Source of the DNA: CAVXDY01 sp963760715
GTDB lineage: Bacteria > Actinomycetota > Thermoleophilia > Miltoncostaeales > Miltoncostaeaceae
Length of the DNA stretch: 64,000 nt
Direction: 5' to 3'
NCBI GenBank assembly: GCA_963760715.1
Contig: CAVXDY010000008.1
Span: 62,001 to 126,000 of the forward strand
A program made the translations under genes and the position numbers. Shown here piece after piece: positions 32,301 to 42,900 of this stretch. The stretch's first letter is position 1; every line of letters starts with the position of its first letter. The notes beneath the pieces were generated by a model. The model made no database searches, was not told where the DNA came from, and saw nothing but the letters and a program-made list of their open reading frames with translations.

Positions 32301-33824
32301 GGGACGGCGCCGAGCACCTGGGAGACGACCGCCGCCTGCTCGCCCTCCTCCTCGTCCTCCGGCGTCAGGTCGGTCGCGTCGGGGTCGAGGTGAGGCACGG
32401 CCCCCAGCGAGCGCTGCCAGTACCCCCGGAGGAAGCCGAGTACGTCGCCCACCTGCTGGACGTTGGTGCGGTGGCCGCCGTCCGGCGGGCTCACCACGCC
32501 GGCGGGCAGGAGGCCGTAGGGCTGGCTCCCCACGAGCAGGGTCGGCAGGGGGGCGCCGCCGCGGACGAAGCTGGCGCTCCAGTCGCGTAGCCACCCCCGT
32601 CCGCCGGCGGTGAGCGACCCGGCGAGGAGCGAGTCGAGGTAGTGGCCGCCGATCGCGGGCCAGAGCGCGAGGCTCATCCACTCGGCGCGCTCCAGCTCGC
32701 GCAGGCCCGCGTTGCCGGCGCGGTCGATGGCGTTGTCGCGTCCCAGGCCGAGCGCGACGCTCGCGGCGTCCGCGCCCGCGAGCCGGTAGAGGTCCCCCTC
32801 GTCCGAGACCGCGGGGCGGGTCGCCGGGCCGGCGGCCGCGAGTTCGGACGATCGCACCGCCGCAGGCTCCGGGGATCCCAGGGTCGGCGCGGAGATCGCC
32901 GCGGCGCCGGCGTTGGTGGCGCTCCCCTGCGGGACCAGGTCGAGGCCGCGGGTGTAGCGATGGGCCGAGAGCAGGGCCTCCAGGGGCTCGCGCTGGTCCC
33001 CCACGCGCACGCCGACCACGAGGAGCGTGCCGAACCCCTCGGTGGTGACCGGCGCGTTCGACCCGCCCGAGGTCGATGCGCATGGCCATGCCGACGCGCT
33101 CGGCCTCCTCGAAGTTGACCGTCCAGGCGAGGCCCTGGGCGTCCAGCCAGCCGCGGCCGTCGATCGCCTCCGAGGTCTCGGCGGGGCGCGGAGCCATCGG
33201 GAGGTCCTCAGGGATCGGCGCGCCCCACCAAGTGCCGACGACCTCTTCCCCGTGGTAGCCCACGACCGCGAGGCGGCCGGGCAGCAGCCGCGCGCGCACC
33301 GGCTCCGCACCCGCGAGGGTCTCGACCGCGGGGAACCGGGGCGCCGGGACCAGCGGCAGGTTGTCGGGCGTCGGGGCCGCGGGCGCGGCGCCGGCGTTGG
33401 CCGGGGTCATCCGGCCCGCGACCCAGGCCGCCCGCCACGGCCCGAGGTTCCCGGCCAGCCACCCGAAGGCCGCGTCCGCCGCGGCGGCGTCGGCGCTTCC
33501 GGCGCGCCATGTCCGCTCCCAGAACGCCCGGCCGAGATCCTGCTCGGCCGCGCTCAGGGCCTCCGCGTGCCCGTCCGCGTGGATCACGTCGGGGAAGACG
33601 CGCACGCGCAGCTCCGGTGGATCGTGGTCGAGGTACCAGCGCGTCTCGAGGCGCAGCGGAAGCAGCGCCAGGGGCAGGCCCTCGTCAAGGGCGGAGAACG
33701 GAGCGGTGGGCGGGATCGTCGGGTCGGGCCCCGGCAGGTCGATCACGGGGTCGCCCGGCCCGATCACCGGGTCCTGCGGACGGGGCGGGCGCGGGGGCCG
33801 GGGCGGGCGCGGGGGCCGGGGCAT
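29336..33824 (-). CDS. Giant-operon gene 4: 1495-residue protein, frameshifted
   Basis: The gene starts with ATG at 33824, overlapping the gene 3 stop (TGATG). It begins with a Pro-Arg repeat (MPRPPRPPRPPRPPRPQ) and then DPVIGPGDPVIDLPG. About 250 residues in, the frame shifts near 33062-33068: MAMRIDLG continues as GSNAPVTTEGFGTLLVVGV only if one G of a GGGCGGG run is removed. The remainder contains LLVGSQPYGLLPAG (about residue 433) and long regular helical repeats (GLGRDNAIDRAGNAGL, LAGRLDAEAGT). It has no signal peptide, membrane segments or familiar domain. The shift may be a sequencing or assembly error, programmed or disabling. It is coupled at both ends to its neighbours. Confidence 0.8.
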
Positions 33825-36523
33825 CAGATGAGCGTGCTCGCGGGGATGAGCATCCGGAACGGCCGCTGCCACGACGCCCGCGCCTGGTGGGCGGAGTTGC
33901 GCCCCCAGGTCACGCCGTCCAGGGTGCCGAGACGGGGGTGCTGGGCGGGCGCGTGGGTCAGTGCGTCGAGCTCGTCGCGGTCGTCGACGAGGTGCCCCCA
34001 CGAGAGGTCGTCCCAGCTACCCGGGGACCCGCCGAAGTCCTCGCGCGTCGCGAGGTCGAGGCCGAGCCGGGGCGCGCCCGGCTGCTCCTCGATGGCGAGG
34101 TGCCACTCGGCCCGGACCTCGTCGGGATCGAGGGCGAAGCCGAAGAAGACCGTCTCGCGGTCGATCGCCCCCGCGAACTCCGCCGCCTCCACGGTCCCGT
34201 CCGGGACGCCCTTCTGCAGGAAGTAGTGGGCGCTCGGGTAGCGCCGGACGAGGTCGCCGCGCACGACGATCACGGTCGAGACGTCTCCCTTGGCGCCCAT
34301 GTTCCGGCGGATGTCCCACGACAGCCGCGGGCCGCCCCAGTCGGAGAGCTCGCCGACGTCGGTCTGGTCGGGCGGGTCGATGTAGCTCCAGAACCGGTGG
34401 AAGAAGGTGGCGCGCAGGTCGACCGGGTAGTCGCGCCACAGCAGCTCGCGGCCCATCTCGTGGCTCGCGCCGACGAGCAGGCAGCCGATGAACTCCGGGT
34501 TCTCGGCGACCAGGCGCACCCGGTTGCGGGCCATCGCCTCGACTCCCGGCAGGAGCCACGTGGCGCTCAGGGCGATGAGGTCAACCGACAGCGGGTCCTC
34601 GAAGGCCGGCCCGAGGGCGAGCGTGGTCGGCAGCGCGTCCTCGGCGAAGAGGCCGGCGAGCGCCGGGATGCGGGCGATCACCCCCGCCCGCCCCGACGCG
34701 AGCGGGTCGATGGTCGCGCGCACCGAGTCCGCCAGGGCGCTCACGTCGGGCGATCCGGTGCCCGGGCCGACGACCGCCCGGGCGCGCCGGATGGGCGTGG
34801 CCCGCATGGGCGGGCGCAGCCGTCCGATCGCCCGCTCCACCTCCGCGATGCGCTCCGGCGCGGCCGTCGCGAGGGACGCCGGCTCGGCGGGCGGCGCCTC
34901 CATCAGCGGATCGACCACCTGGGCGCCGTCCGGGATCGCGACGGCCGCGAACGCCAGGGCGGCGGCGCGCCCGGGGGGCGCCCCGACCTGGGTCGCCAGG
35001 AGCGTCGTCCGCACGTGGTCGGCACCCAGACGGGCGGTGGAGTCGCCGGTGCGCGCGCGCCAGTCGCGCGCGAGCGGGGTCGATGCCCGCGTCGCGCGCA
35101 GGTGGGAGTACGAGACGATGCCGCTCGGCACCGCGCTCGCCGAGAGCCGGGCGCGGACCGTCGTCGCGCCGTCGCGCAGGACGCCGTGCATGCCGGCGGT
35201 GAGCGCCAGGAGGTCGGCGTCGGGCAGCTCCGACGCCCGGCGCGCCCAGCTCCGGCCGACCTCGACCGCGAGCCGGGCGTCGTTGAGCGCCGAGACGGTC
35301 GCGCTCACCTGCCCCGCCTGCTCCCACGCGGCGGCCACGAGCGCCTCCTGGTTGGCGCGCACGATCGCCGTGCCGAGGCCCGCCGCGCCCCGCTGGACCG
35401 GGTCGAGGTTGAGATCCCGCGCCCATCCTTCGGCGGGGACCCGGGTCACGCCGGCGGGCCAGCATCCGTACATGGGGGGCGCGACGACCGGGTCCTGGGT
35501 CTGCGGGTCGTACGGCTCCCCGGGCTTGGGCGGGGTCACCTCGGCCCGCGCCGGGCCGGCGTCGAGGATCTTCGCGAGATCGCGCTGGAAGGGCTTCTGG
35601 TGGGCCGGATCCCACGGGCGCGACCTCGCGCCGGGCGTCTCGAGCGCCCCCTGCATGTCCACCCGCACGCTCGTGCGCGACGGCGTCAGGATGCCCGGGT
35701 CGCCGATCTCCATCGCATGACGTCCCATGTCGGCGCCCGCGCCGTCGGGCTGCAGGCGCCGGCAGAGGGCCTCGAAGTCGCCCGTTCGCCCGGTGGTGAA
35801 GCGCCACGAGTGATACACGGGCAGCTCCATGGGGCTCGCCGGCTGGACCCACGCCGGCGCCAGCGCGTTCCCCGCGGCCTCGGCGCCCAGCCCGCGGGCG
35901 ACGCCGCCCGCGAACGCGGGGACCAGGCAGGCGCGCCAGGCCGCCCGCGGCACCAGCCGGCGCGGGCTGACGATGCGCGCGACCACCTCCCCGGTGCCCG
36001 CGGCGACGGCCGCCTCCACGTCCGCGGCCGGCACCAGGGACTGCACGTGCGCCCACGCCCACGAGTCGGCCAGGTCGGGAAGCTCGGCCGCGGGCACGGC
36101 CGGGTCCTCGATCCGGAGCACCGGGAGCGCCGTCGCGCCACGCGTCGTCAGCGAGACGCCCTCCTGCTCGCGCACGACCACCAGCACGAGCCAGGGCCGC
36201 AGCCGGCCCTGGGCGTCGGGGGCGGCGGGGGTCAGCAGCCAGGGCAGGTCGGCCGTCGCCAGCTCGACGAAGGGGAAGTAGTTGTCCTCGACATCGGCGC
36301 TGTCGGGGCGCGGCTCCTCCCGGACCACCTGGCCGGGACCGAGGCCGAGGACGTGCTCCGGGCCGACCAGCTCCACGACCTGGTCCACCCGCACCCCCTC
36401 CACCTGTATCCAGGCGCTGAGCCGCGGTCGCTTCTTGATGGCCCCGCGGAGCGGGTTGACGTCGCCGATCGCCTGGGCCACGCCGCGCCGCAGCCAGGGC
36501 AGGAGGACGACGTCCTCGCTCAC
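33824..36523 (-). CDS. Giant-operon gene 3: uncharacterised 899-residue protein
   Basis: GTG at 36523 overlaps the stop of the DUF6603 gene (GTGA). The protein begins VSEDVVLLPWLRRGVAQAIG and has a Phe/Trp-rich centre. A striking segment near residue 685 reads GASHEMGRELLWRDYP and continues VDLRATFFHRFWSYIDPP; the His-Glu-x3-Glu and Trp-rich pattern looks like a conserved core. Other marks are PWLVLVVVREQEG and ASWQRPFRMLIPASTLI at the C-terminus. No signal peptide or transmembrane helix is visible, and I do not recognise a named family. Its stop is the TGATG overlap with gene 4. Confidence 0.8.
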   Translation of the reverse strand: MSEDVVLLPWLRRGVAQAIGDVNPLRGAIKKRPRLSAWIQVEGVRVDQVVELVGPEHVLGLGPGQVVREEPRPDSADVEDNYFPFVELATADLPWLLTPAAPDAQGRLRPWLVLVVVREQEGVSLTTRGATALPVLRIEDPAVPAAELPDLADSWAWAHVQSLVPAADVEAAVAAGTGEVVARIVSPRRLVPRAAWRACLVPAFAGGVARGLGAEAAGNALAPAWVQPASPMELPVYHSWRFTTGRTGDFEALCRRLQPDGAGADMGRHAMEIGDPGILTPSRTSVRVDMQGALETPGARSRPWDPAHQKPFQRDLAKILDAGPARAEVTPPKPGEPYDPQTQDPVVAPPMYGCWPAGVTRVPAEGWARDLNLDPVQRGAAGLGTAIVRANQEALVAAAWEQAGQVSATVSALNDARLAVEVGRSWARRASELPDADLLALTAGMHGVLRDGATTVRARLSASAVPSGIVSYSHLRATRASTPLARDWRARTGDSTARLGADHVRTTLLATQVGAPPGRAAALAFAAVAIPDGAQVVDPLMEAPPAEPASLATAAPERIAEVERAIGRLRPPMRATPIRRARAVVGPGTGSPDVSALADSVRATIDPLASGRAGVIARIPALAGLFAEDALPTTLALGPAFEDPLSVDLIALSATWLLPGVEAMARNRVRLVAENPEFIGCLLVGASHEMGRELLWRDYPVDLRATFFHRFWSYIDPPDQTDVGELSDWGGPRLSWDIRRNMGAKGDVSTVIVVRGDLVRRYPSAHYFLQKGVPDGTVEAAEFAGAIDRETVFFGFALDPDEVRAEWHLAIEEQPGAPRLGLDLATREDFGGSPGSWDDLSWGHLVDDRDELDALTHAPAQHPRLGTLDGVTWGRNSAHQARASWQRPFRMLIPASTLI

Positions 36524-39500
36524 GTTCCCGCCAGCGCGTGGGCGGGCGCGACCGTCCGCGCTCCGCGGAGGGCCGGATCGGCCGCGACCGACGCCCGGAG
36601 CCCGGCTCGCGCGGCCTGGTACGTCGTCGGCGGCCCGATCGGGATCCCGCTGACGGCGTCGGAGCTCCGCCACCGCGTCTCCCCCACCGCGAACGCGGGC
36701 GAGGTCACCGCGCGCGCCGGCCGCGGCCGCGACGGGTCGAGGGCCAGCCCCGCGGCGGCCGCGGCCAGCGGCACCGCCATGGGGCGCGGGCGCGCGAACC
36801 GCCGGGTCTCGTCCTCCTCGAGCACCGCGACCTCGTAGTCCGGCGTCACCGAGGTCGACTCGTCGGCGTCGACGACGCTCGCGGAGCAGCCGATGGCGGC
36901 GCCGGCGGTCATGGCCTCGAACGACGGGGCCTCGAGCCTCTCCGCGCGCGTCATCTCGTCGTACAGGGCCGGCGCGAACCAGTCCATGGCCGCCGTCCAG
37001 GTGGCCGCGGGGACCTTGTCGATGCCGGCCGCGTCCAGGTCGAGCCGGCGCGACCCGGCGATCGCGTACTCGCCGAAGACGTCCATCTCCCGGTCGAGCG
37101 GGGCCACCGACTGGGTCGCGAGGAGCTCGCCGTCCGGGCGCATCCAGACCTCGCCCTCCACCTCCGGCGCCTCCAGCAGGATTGGGTCGATCGCGACCCC
37201 CTGGGGCGCGCGCGGCGCCCACGACACGGGATCGTCGAGCGCGGCGGTCACCAGATCGAGGACGTCCTCGGTCGGCCGCGCGGCGGGCGGCGCCGACCAC
37301 CCGACGGCGATCGCGAACGAGACATCGATGCCGAAGAAGTCGAACCCGGCGCTGCCCGTCGCGTACCACGGTTGCGGGCCCTCGAGGTGCGCGTGGAGGT
37401 CGACCGCGAGCAGCTCCCGGTCGCCCGCCGTCACCTCGGCGCTCGCGTGGACGTCAGCGATGAACGCGAACGGCGAGAAGACCAGCAGCACGTCGAAGCC
37501 CACCTCGGCACGGGCGGTGTAGGTGACTCCGAGGAAGCGGTCCGAGGCCTCGATCTCGGCCAGGGACCCGAACTGGAGGGTGTTCGAGGTCACGGCGACG
37601 TAGGCCTCGATCCCCAGCCACACGTCCTCGCTGAGGGCCACCTCGGCGCGCATGCGCCGCAGGTCGGTGACCGACGCCGGCAGGTCCCCCGGCGGGTCGA
37701 AGCTCGGGTTGTAGCCGCCGATCGACAGCAGGAAGTACGGGTCGGCGCCGACCCGGGCGTACATCGCCATGTCGCCCGACAGGTGGATCGTGCGCAGCAG
37801 CGTCGAGTCGTAGAGGCTCGCCGTGATCGACACGACCCCCTCGGACGTGTCGATGACGCCCAGGGTGTCCATGTGCAGCTCGAGGAGGGCGGTCTCCTCG
37901 TCGGGCAGCACCATCGACACGCTCCCCAGGACCGCGAGCTCGATGTCGGGGAACGACAGGACCAGGGCCAGGTCGCCGGTGATCAGGGTCGGCATGCCCC
38001 AGGTGATGCGCGCCGCGACGCCGACGACCGTGCTCCCCTCGGCGATCGGGAACCACGAGTCGAGCTGGCCGATGATGAACGGGGCGTCCTCGAGCGGGTC
38101 CTCCGGGAAGAGCAGGGCGTCCACCGCGCCGCTCTTCAGGCCGTCCGCCAGGGCGAGGGCGTCCATCGTCCGGTTCAGGCACAGGAGCCCGCCGACGCCC
38201 GACAGGAAGAACCCGAAGCCGAGCGGGAGGCCCGGGAAGGTCGCGGAGATCGAGAGGAAGAGCGCCCACCCGTCCGGGTCGCCGGGCAGCTCCGTGTCGA
38301 CGACGCCGATCGCCGCGAGACCGATCTCCACCAGGTCGAGCGCGAGCGCCCCCGAGTAGCGGCCGATCTCCGGCTCCAGCCACAGGAAGCCCGCGCCGCC
38401 GCCGACGCCCAGGTCGAGCTCGAGGCCGACCCCCGTGGGCGGCTTGAAGGCGAGCCCCAGGTCGAGCGGCTCCAGCGTCCCGCCGGAGCCGTCCGCGATC
38501 GTCGCCGCCAGCCGCAGGCCCAGCTCCTCGACCGAGACGCTGAAGGGGCCGAGCACCATCCGCGCCGTCAGCCCGAGCACCACCTCTGTCGCCTCTCCGA
38601 GGGTGAGCTCGATCGACAGCCGCTCCAGGTAGACCGGTCCGATCCAGCGGTCGATCACCAGGACGGCGACCAGGCCGACGTCGCCCTCGAGGGAGAAGCC
38701 GTCGTCGGCCGACCAGTTCAGCGCGACGGCCGCGCCGCCCTCGACGCCGGCCGGCATGAGCTTGGCGAGGAAGCCGTCGCCCGAGCCGGCCGGGAGGGCG
38801 AGCGCGATCCCGTCGCCGCTCGTGCCGATCGACGCCTCGAGGCGGAGGTCGTCCGGAGGCCCGCTCACCCCGGCCGATAGGAGGAGCCCGGACAGCGTGA
38901 CCCGGAGCCCGTCCGGCGGGCCGGCGACGATCCAGGGGACCGCGGGCTCGCCGCCCAGCTCCAGCCCGAGGTCGATCGTCGACGCGCCCCCGGTGACCCT
39001 CGGCGGCGCCCCCGGCAGCAGCTCCAGGGCGGGCGCGTCGGCCGGGCCGGCGGCGCCGCTGACGGTGACCACCCAGCCGGGCGCCACCTCGAGCTCGACG
39101 CCCGATGCGGGCGCGCCGAGGTTCACCAGGGCCAGGCCGCGCATGGGGCCGACGCCGGGCTCGGCCGGGATCGGGAGAGCCGCCACGCCGACCTCCCCCG
39201 CGGGCCCCAGCCCCAGGATCAGCGCCCGCATGGCCGACGGGGGCCCGTCCGGGTACCACGGGGCGATCAGCTCGGACGGCAGCAGCCCCCACCGCAGCCG
39301 CAGCCCGATCGCGCCCGCCGCGTCGCGGATCGCCCCCAGCAGGGGCAGGTGGTCGAGGTCGCCGCCCCACCCGTACTCATCGCCGATCGTCCCGGCCGGG
39401 TCGCGGACCAGGTCGCCGAGGCGGCCCCACCCCACCTCGCGGTGCCGGCGGCCGTGGGCGTCGTAGGTGTCGCGCACCACGCCGCCGAGGCGCAGGGGCG

Positions 39501-39936
39501 CGTGCACCGGCGGGAGCGCCGACTCGATCCACCCGGCGATCAGGGAGCCCGGGAGCGCGGCGCCGATCGCGGTCCAGGTGGCCGGGTCGTCGAGCGGCCC
39601 CGGGAGCCCGGAGACGGCGCCGGCCGAGGGCCCTTGGGAGAGCGTCTCCAGGTCGCGGCGGACGGCGTCGGCCACCTCGACCGCCGTCAGGGCGTCCCCG
39701 GCGTCGAGCTCCTCCCCGGCGGCGAGCCGCTCGGCCATCGGCACCAGCTCGGCGGTGACGCGGGGGAGGCTGGTGAGGAGCGCCGCGATCCGGTCGAGGT
39801 CACCCTGGTCGAGCGCCACGTCCACGCCGAGCTCGGCCAGCAGCCCGGCCGCCAGGCCCGCGTCGGAGAGGACGGTGCCGAGCGGCGCGAAGGCGTCGAC
39901 GATCGCCCGCGTGAGCTGGGGAAGCGGGTCACTCAT
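36520..39936 (-). CDS. Giant-operon gene 2: DUF6603-type protein
   Basis: This 1138-residue protein is predominantly beta, with long runs of alternating hydrophobic and acidic/Gly residues. Residues about 585-880 match the DUF6603 pattern: LSGVGGLLCLNRTMDALALA, SGAVDALLFPEDPLEDAPFI, RITWGMPTLITGDLALVLSF, GVIDTSEGVVSITASLYDS and YFLLSIGGYNPSFDPP. The family function is not established. The N-terminal 100 residues are helical, and a segment with 8-10 strand repeats (about 280-560) precedes the DUF. No signal peptide is present. ATG at 39936 follows the OmpA-like gene by 13 bases; the stop overlaps gene 3. The strand pattern suggests an elongated barrel or solenoid. Confidence 0.85.
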   Translation of the reverse strand: MSDPLPQLTRAIVDAFAPLGTVLSDAGLAAGLLAELGVDVALDQGDLDRIAALLTSLPRVTAELVPMAERLAAGEELDAGDALTAVEVADAVRRDLETLSQGPSAGAVSGLPGPLDDPATWTAIGAALPGSLIAGWIESALPPVHAPLRLGGVVRDTYDAHGRRHREVGWGRLGDLVRDPAGTIGDEYGWGGDLDHLPLLGAIRDAAGAIGLRLRWGLLPSELIAPWYPDGPPSAMRALILGLGPAGEVGVAALPIPAEPGVGPMRGLALVNLGAPASGVELEVAPGWVVTVSGAAGPADAPALELLPGAPPRVTGGASTIDLGLELGGEPAVPWIVAGPPDGLRVTLSGLLLSAGVSGPPDDLRLEASIGTSGDGIALALPAGSGDGFLAKLMPAGVEGGAAVALNWSADDGFSLEGDVGLVAVLVIDRWIGPVYLERLSIELTLGEATEVVLGLTARMVLGPFSVSVEELGLRLAATIADGSGGTLEPLDLGLAFKPPTGVGLELDLGVGGGAGFLWLEPEIGRYSGALALDLVEIGLAAIGVVDTELPGDPDGWALFLSISATFPGLPLGFGFFLSGVGGLLCLNRTMDALALADGLKSGAVDALLFPEDPLEDAPFIIGQLDSWFPIAEGSTVVGVAARITWGMPTLITGDLALVLSFPDIELAVLGSVSMVLPDEETALLELHMDTLGVIDTSEGVVSITASLYDSTLLRTIHLSGDMAMYARVGADPYFLLSIGGYNPSFDPPGDLPASVTDLRRMRAEVALSEDVWLGIEAYVAVTSNTLQFGSLAEIEASDRFLGVTYTARAEVGFDVLLVFSPFAFIADVHASAEVTAGDRELLAVDLHAHLEGPQPWYATGSAGFDFFGIDVSFAIAVGWSAPPAARPTEDVLDLVTAALDDPVSWAPRAPQGVAIDPILLEAPEVEGEVWMRPDGELLATQSVAPLDREMDVFGEYAIAGSRRLDLDAAGIDKVPAATWTAAMDWFAPALYDEMTRAERLEAPSFEAMTAGAAIGCSASVVDADESTSVTPDYEVAVLEEDETRRFARPRPMAVPLAAAAAGLALDPSRPRPARAVTSPAFAVGETRWRSSDAVSGIPIGPPTTYQAARAGLRASVAADPALRGARTVAPAHALAGT

Positions 39937-39949
39937 CCGTGCCGCCCTC

Positions 39950-42900
39950 TCACAGCGCCGTCATCCGGAGGGCGACCTTGCCGTTGATGGTCACGTCCAC
40001 GCGCCGCCAGCCCGCGGGCGGTCCCCCCTCCTCCCGGGCCTGCTGGTCGCCCACCCCCCAGCTCACCACCCTCCCGTCCGGGACGGCGAAGAGGGGCCCG
40101 AGGATCGCGCGGAGATAGCGCACGACGTTGGCGGCGCGCCGCTCGGAGAGCGTCTGGTTGTAGAGGGCGCGGGCGTCGTCGGGGCTCGCGTGGCCGACGA
40201 CCCTGAGGGACGTGCTCGGCGTGGCCAGCGCGTGCAGGTGCAGGGCCGCGGTCCGGCGCAGCAGGGCCTTCCCGGAGGCCGTCAGCTCGGAGCGGCCCAC
40301 GTCGAAGCTGACCGCGGAGTCGGTCGGCGCGTCCGCGGTCAGCGTGCCCGGGGCGGCGAGCACCGCGGGGTCCACGAGCTTGACGTCGCTCCCCAGCCAG
40401 AGGTACCCGACGGTCCCGGTGAGGGTGATGCCGATCCAGAGCCCCCACCCGTCGATGAAGGTGAAGCTCCACACCGACGCGGACTCGCGATCCGGTGGCG
40501 GGTCGGGCGGCAGGAAGACCTCGTACGTGTACTCGCCCATGCTGCGCATGTTGTCCGAGTTGACGTCCGTGAAGACATGGCCCCAGATCCACCCCGCGGG
40601 CGGCTCCAGCAACCTCTCGAGGCCGAAGGCGGTCCACCCCCCCGTGAAGCCCGACTCGATCACCCAGCCGGCGAAGTCCTGCGGCGACCATGGATCGGTC
40701 CCCGTGTTGATCTCGGACCAGTCCTCCGAGTAGTCGATGTTCATGCCGGCGGCCCAGGCCGCCCCCCCGCCCACGATCGCGCCGACGTAGTTCACCGTCC
40801 CGGGGTTGGCCTCCGTCCCCGGCCAGCCGTGGGGCTCCGGGCCCGAGGCCGGGTACGGGCGGACCTTCTTGAACTCCGCCCTCACCAGGTCCAGCGTGAC
40901 GTCGGGCCCCAGGCCGTAGTTGGCGCCGTCGATCTTGGTGAGGGCATACAAGCCCTTCTGGAACAGCTTCTCGATGGGCTTCCCGAGGGGGGTCTTCAGG
41001 AGGGGGTCGCCCAGCACCCCCGCCGCGGGACCGGCCGACTCCTTTCGGTACGAGTAGACGTGATCGAACGGCTGCTCCTCATCGGGGTCGAGGACGATCG
41101 GACATACGCCGAGGCCGAGGCGGTCGACGATCGGCCGGCAGCTCGTCTGGGCCCAGCCCGCCGCGATGGCGAGTGCCTGCCAGTAGGTGCGCGGCGGGGC
41201 GCTGCCCGAGCTCCACTCGTCGAAGGGGCTGTCGTCGCCGGCCAGCGCCACGAGGCGGTCGCGGACGAAGGCCCGGGCCAGGGGAACCTGCTTCCCGGGG
41301 ATGCCCGTCCCGTCGGGGGCCTTTCGGTAGAAGTAGGAGAACGCCGCGCTGAACCGCTCGCAGAGCGTGGTCATCCTGCTCGGCCACACCGCCTCCGGGC
41401 CGGACGCGACGTACTCCATGTCGGCGACCAGGCGTTCGACGATCTTCTCGAGGAGGGCGGTCTCGGCGGCGGTCGGCCAGTAGCGCTCGGAGGCCTCGAT
41501 GACCTCGCGGACCTTGGGCGACAGGGCGGCCAGCTCGACGTCGTTCATGAACGGCTTGATCGGCTCGGACAGGGGGACGACGGCCTGGTCCTCACCGCGG
41601 GTGATGACCCGGGCGAGGCTGCGCGGGCGCAGGAGGGTCTTCTCGGAGCCCATGTAGGCGAGCGTCAGCCGCAGGCCGTCGTCGGCCTCGGTGAAGGTCA
41701 GGACGCAGTCCGAGCTCAACCCGCTCGCGCTGAGGGTGCCGCGGAACCGCAGCCCTGGCCCCGCGAATGCGTGGTCGCGCTCGGCCGTGATCGTCCAGGT
41801 GGTGAAGGTGGCCGGCCCGGGCCGGAACGGCAGCTCCGTGGTCGTGTCGAAGCCCCGGGTCTGCAGGAAGCCCTCGACGTGGTCGCTGGCCTGGTTGAGG
41901 CCGGCGGTGATCGACTCGGCGGCGACCGTCGCATGGATCGCCTTGGCGCTCGCCTCGACCCCGAGCGCCTCCACGTCGATCGGGGTGGGCGTGACGACGA
42001 CCTCGTACCGGCCCGTCACGCAGGGCGCGGTCCACTCGCGCTCGATCATCGCCGGCAGCTGCTCCTCCGCGGCCACGCGCCGGGACAGCGACACGAGCCC
42101 CAGCTCCAGGAGCAGGAAGAGGTTGACCGGGAAGCGCCGCTTGCCGAACCCCTCGACCTCGGCGAACAGCGCGAGGACGCGGGGTCCGAGCTCCTCCTCG
42201 GTCAGCCCGGCGGCCGGGATCAGCTCGGGGTCCACCAGCGAGCGGCGCAGGAGCTCGGAGCGCAGGCCCGCGCGGATGTCCTCCACCACGCGCGGGGCCG
42301 TCGCCGCCACCGTGCGCTGGAGCAGCTCCTGGAGGCTGAGGTCGACCAGGTCGGCATACGCCGGCCGGCCGTCCCGCCAGACCTCCGCGTGGATGCGGTC
42401 CGCCACGGGCTGCATGTCGAGCTCGTCCGCGGGCAGGATCCAGGTGGCGGGGTCGAACAGCGGCGCCAGCGCGCACTGCTGGAGCTGGTCGGATGCTCCG
42501 CCGTGCGCGGTCCAGGCTGCGCTCGCGGGCGCGCGGATCGCCTGGAGGAGGTCGCGCGCGGGGGTGCCCGCCTTCGCCGCGCCGCCGGCGATGCCGCAGG
42601 CGCCGGCCGGCAGCGTGACCGCGCTCGCGGTGGTGGCCACCGCCCAACCGCCGGTGTTCCGGTCGACCGTGCCCTTCCAGGACGCCGGCATCGTGAACGC
42701 GATGCCGTAGCTGCTGGCGATCGTGCTGCCACCCGCGCCCACCGCCTCCCGCATCGCCAGGCGCGGGAGCACCCGCAGGGCGAGGGCGCCCTTCACGCCG
42801 CCCCAGCTCAGGGGCATCCCCACGAGCGCGTCCCAGCTCTCGATGCTCGGCGCGATGAGGAAGGTCTCGAGGCTGACGTACATGCAGGGCGCCGCCCCGT

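Noticed and set aside
39950..40320. OmpA-like domain as evidence for a Gram-negative host
   Set aside because: The rest of the window looks actinobacterial, and OmpA-like domains also occur in actinobacteria.
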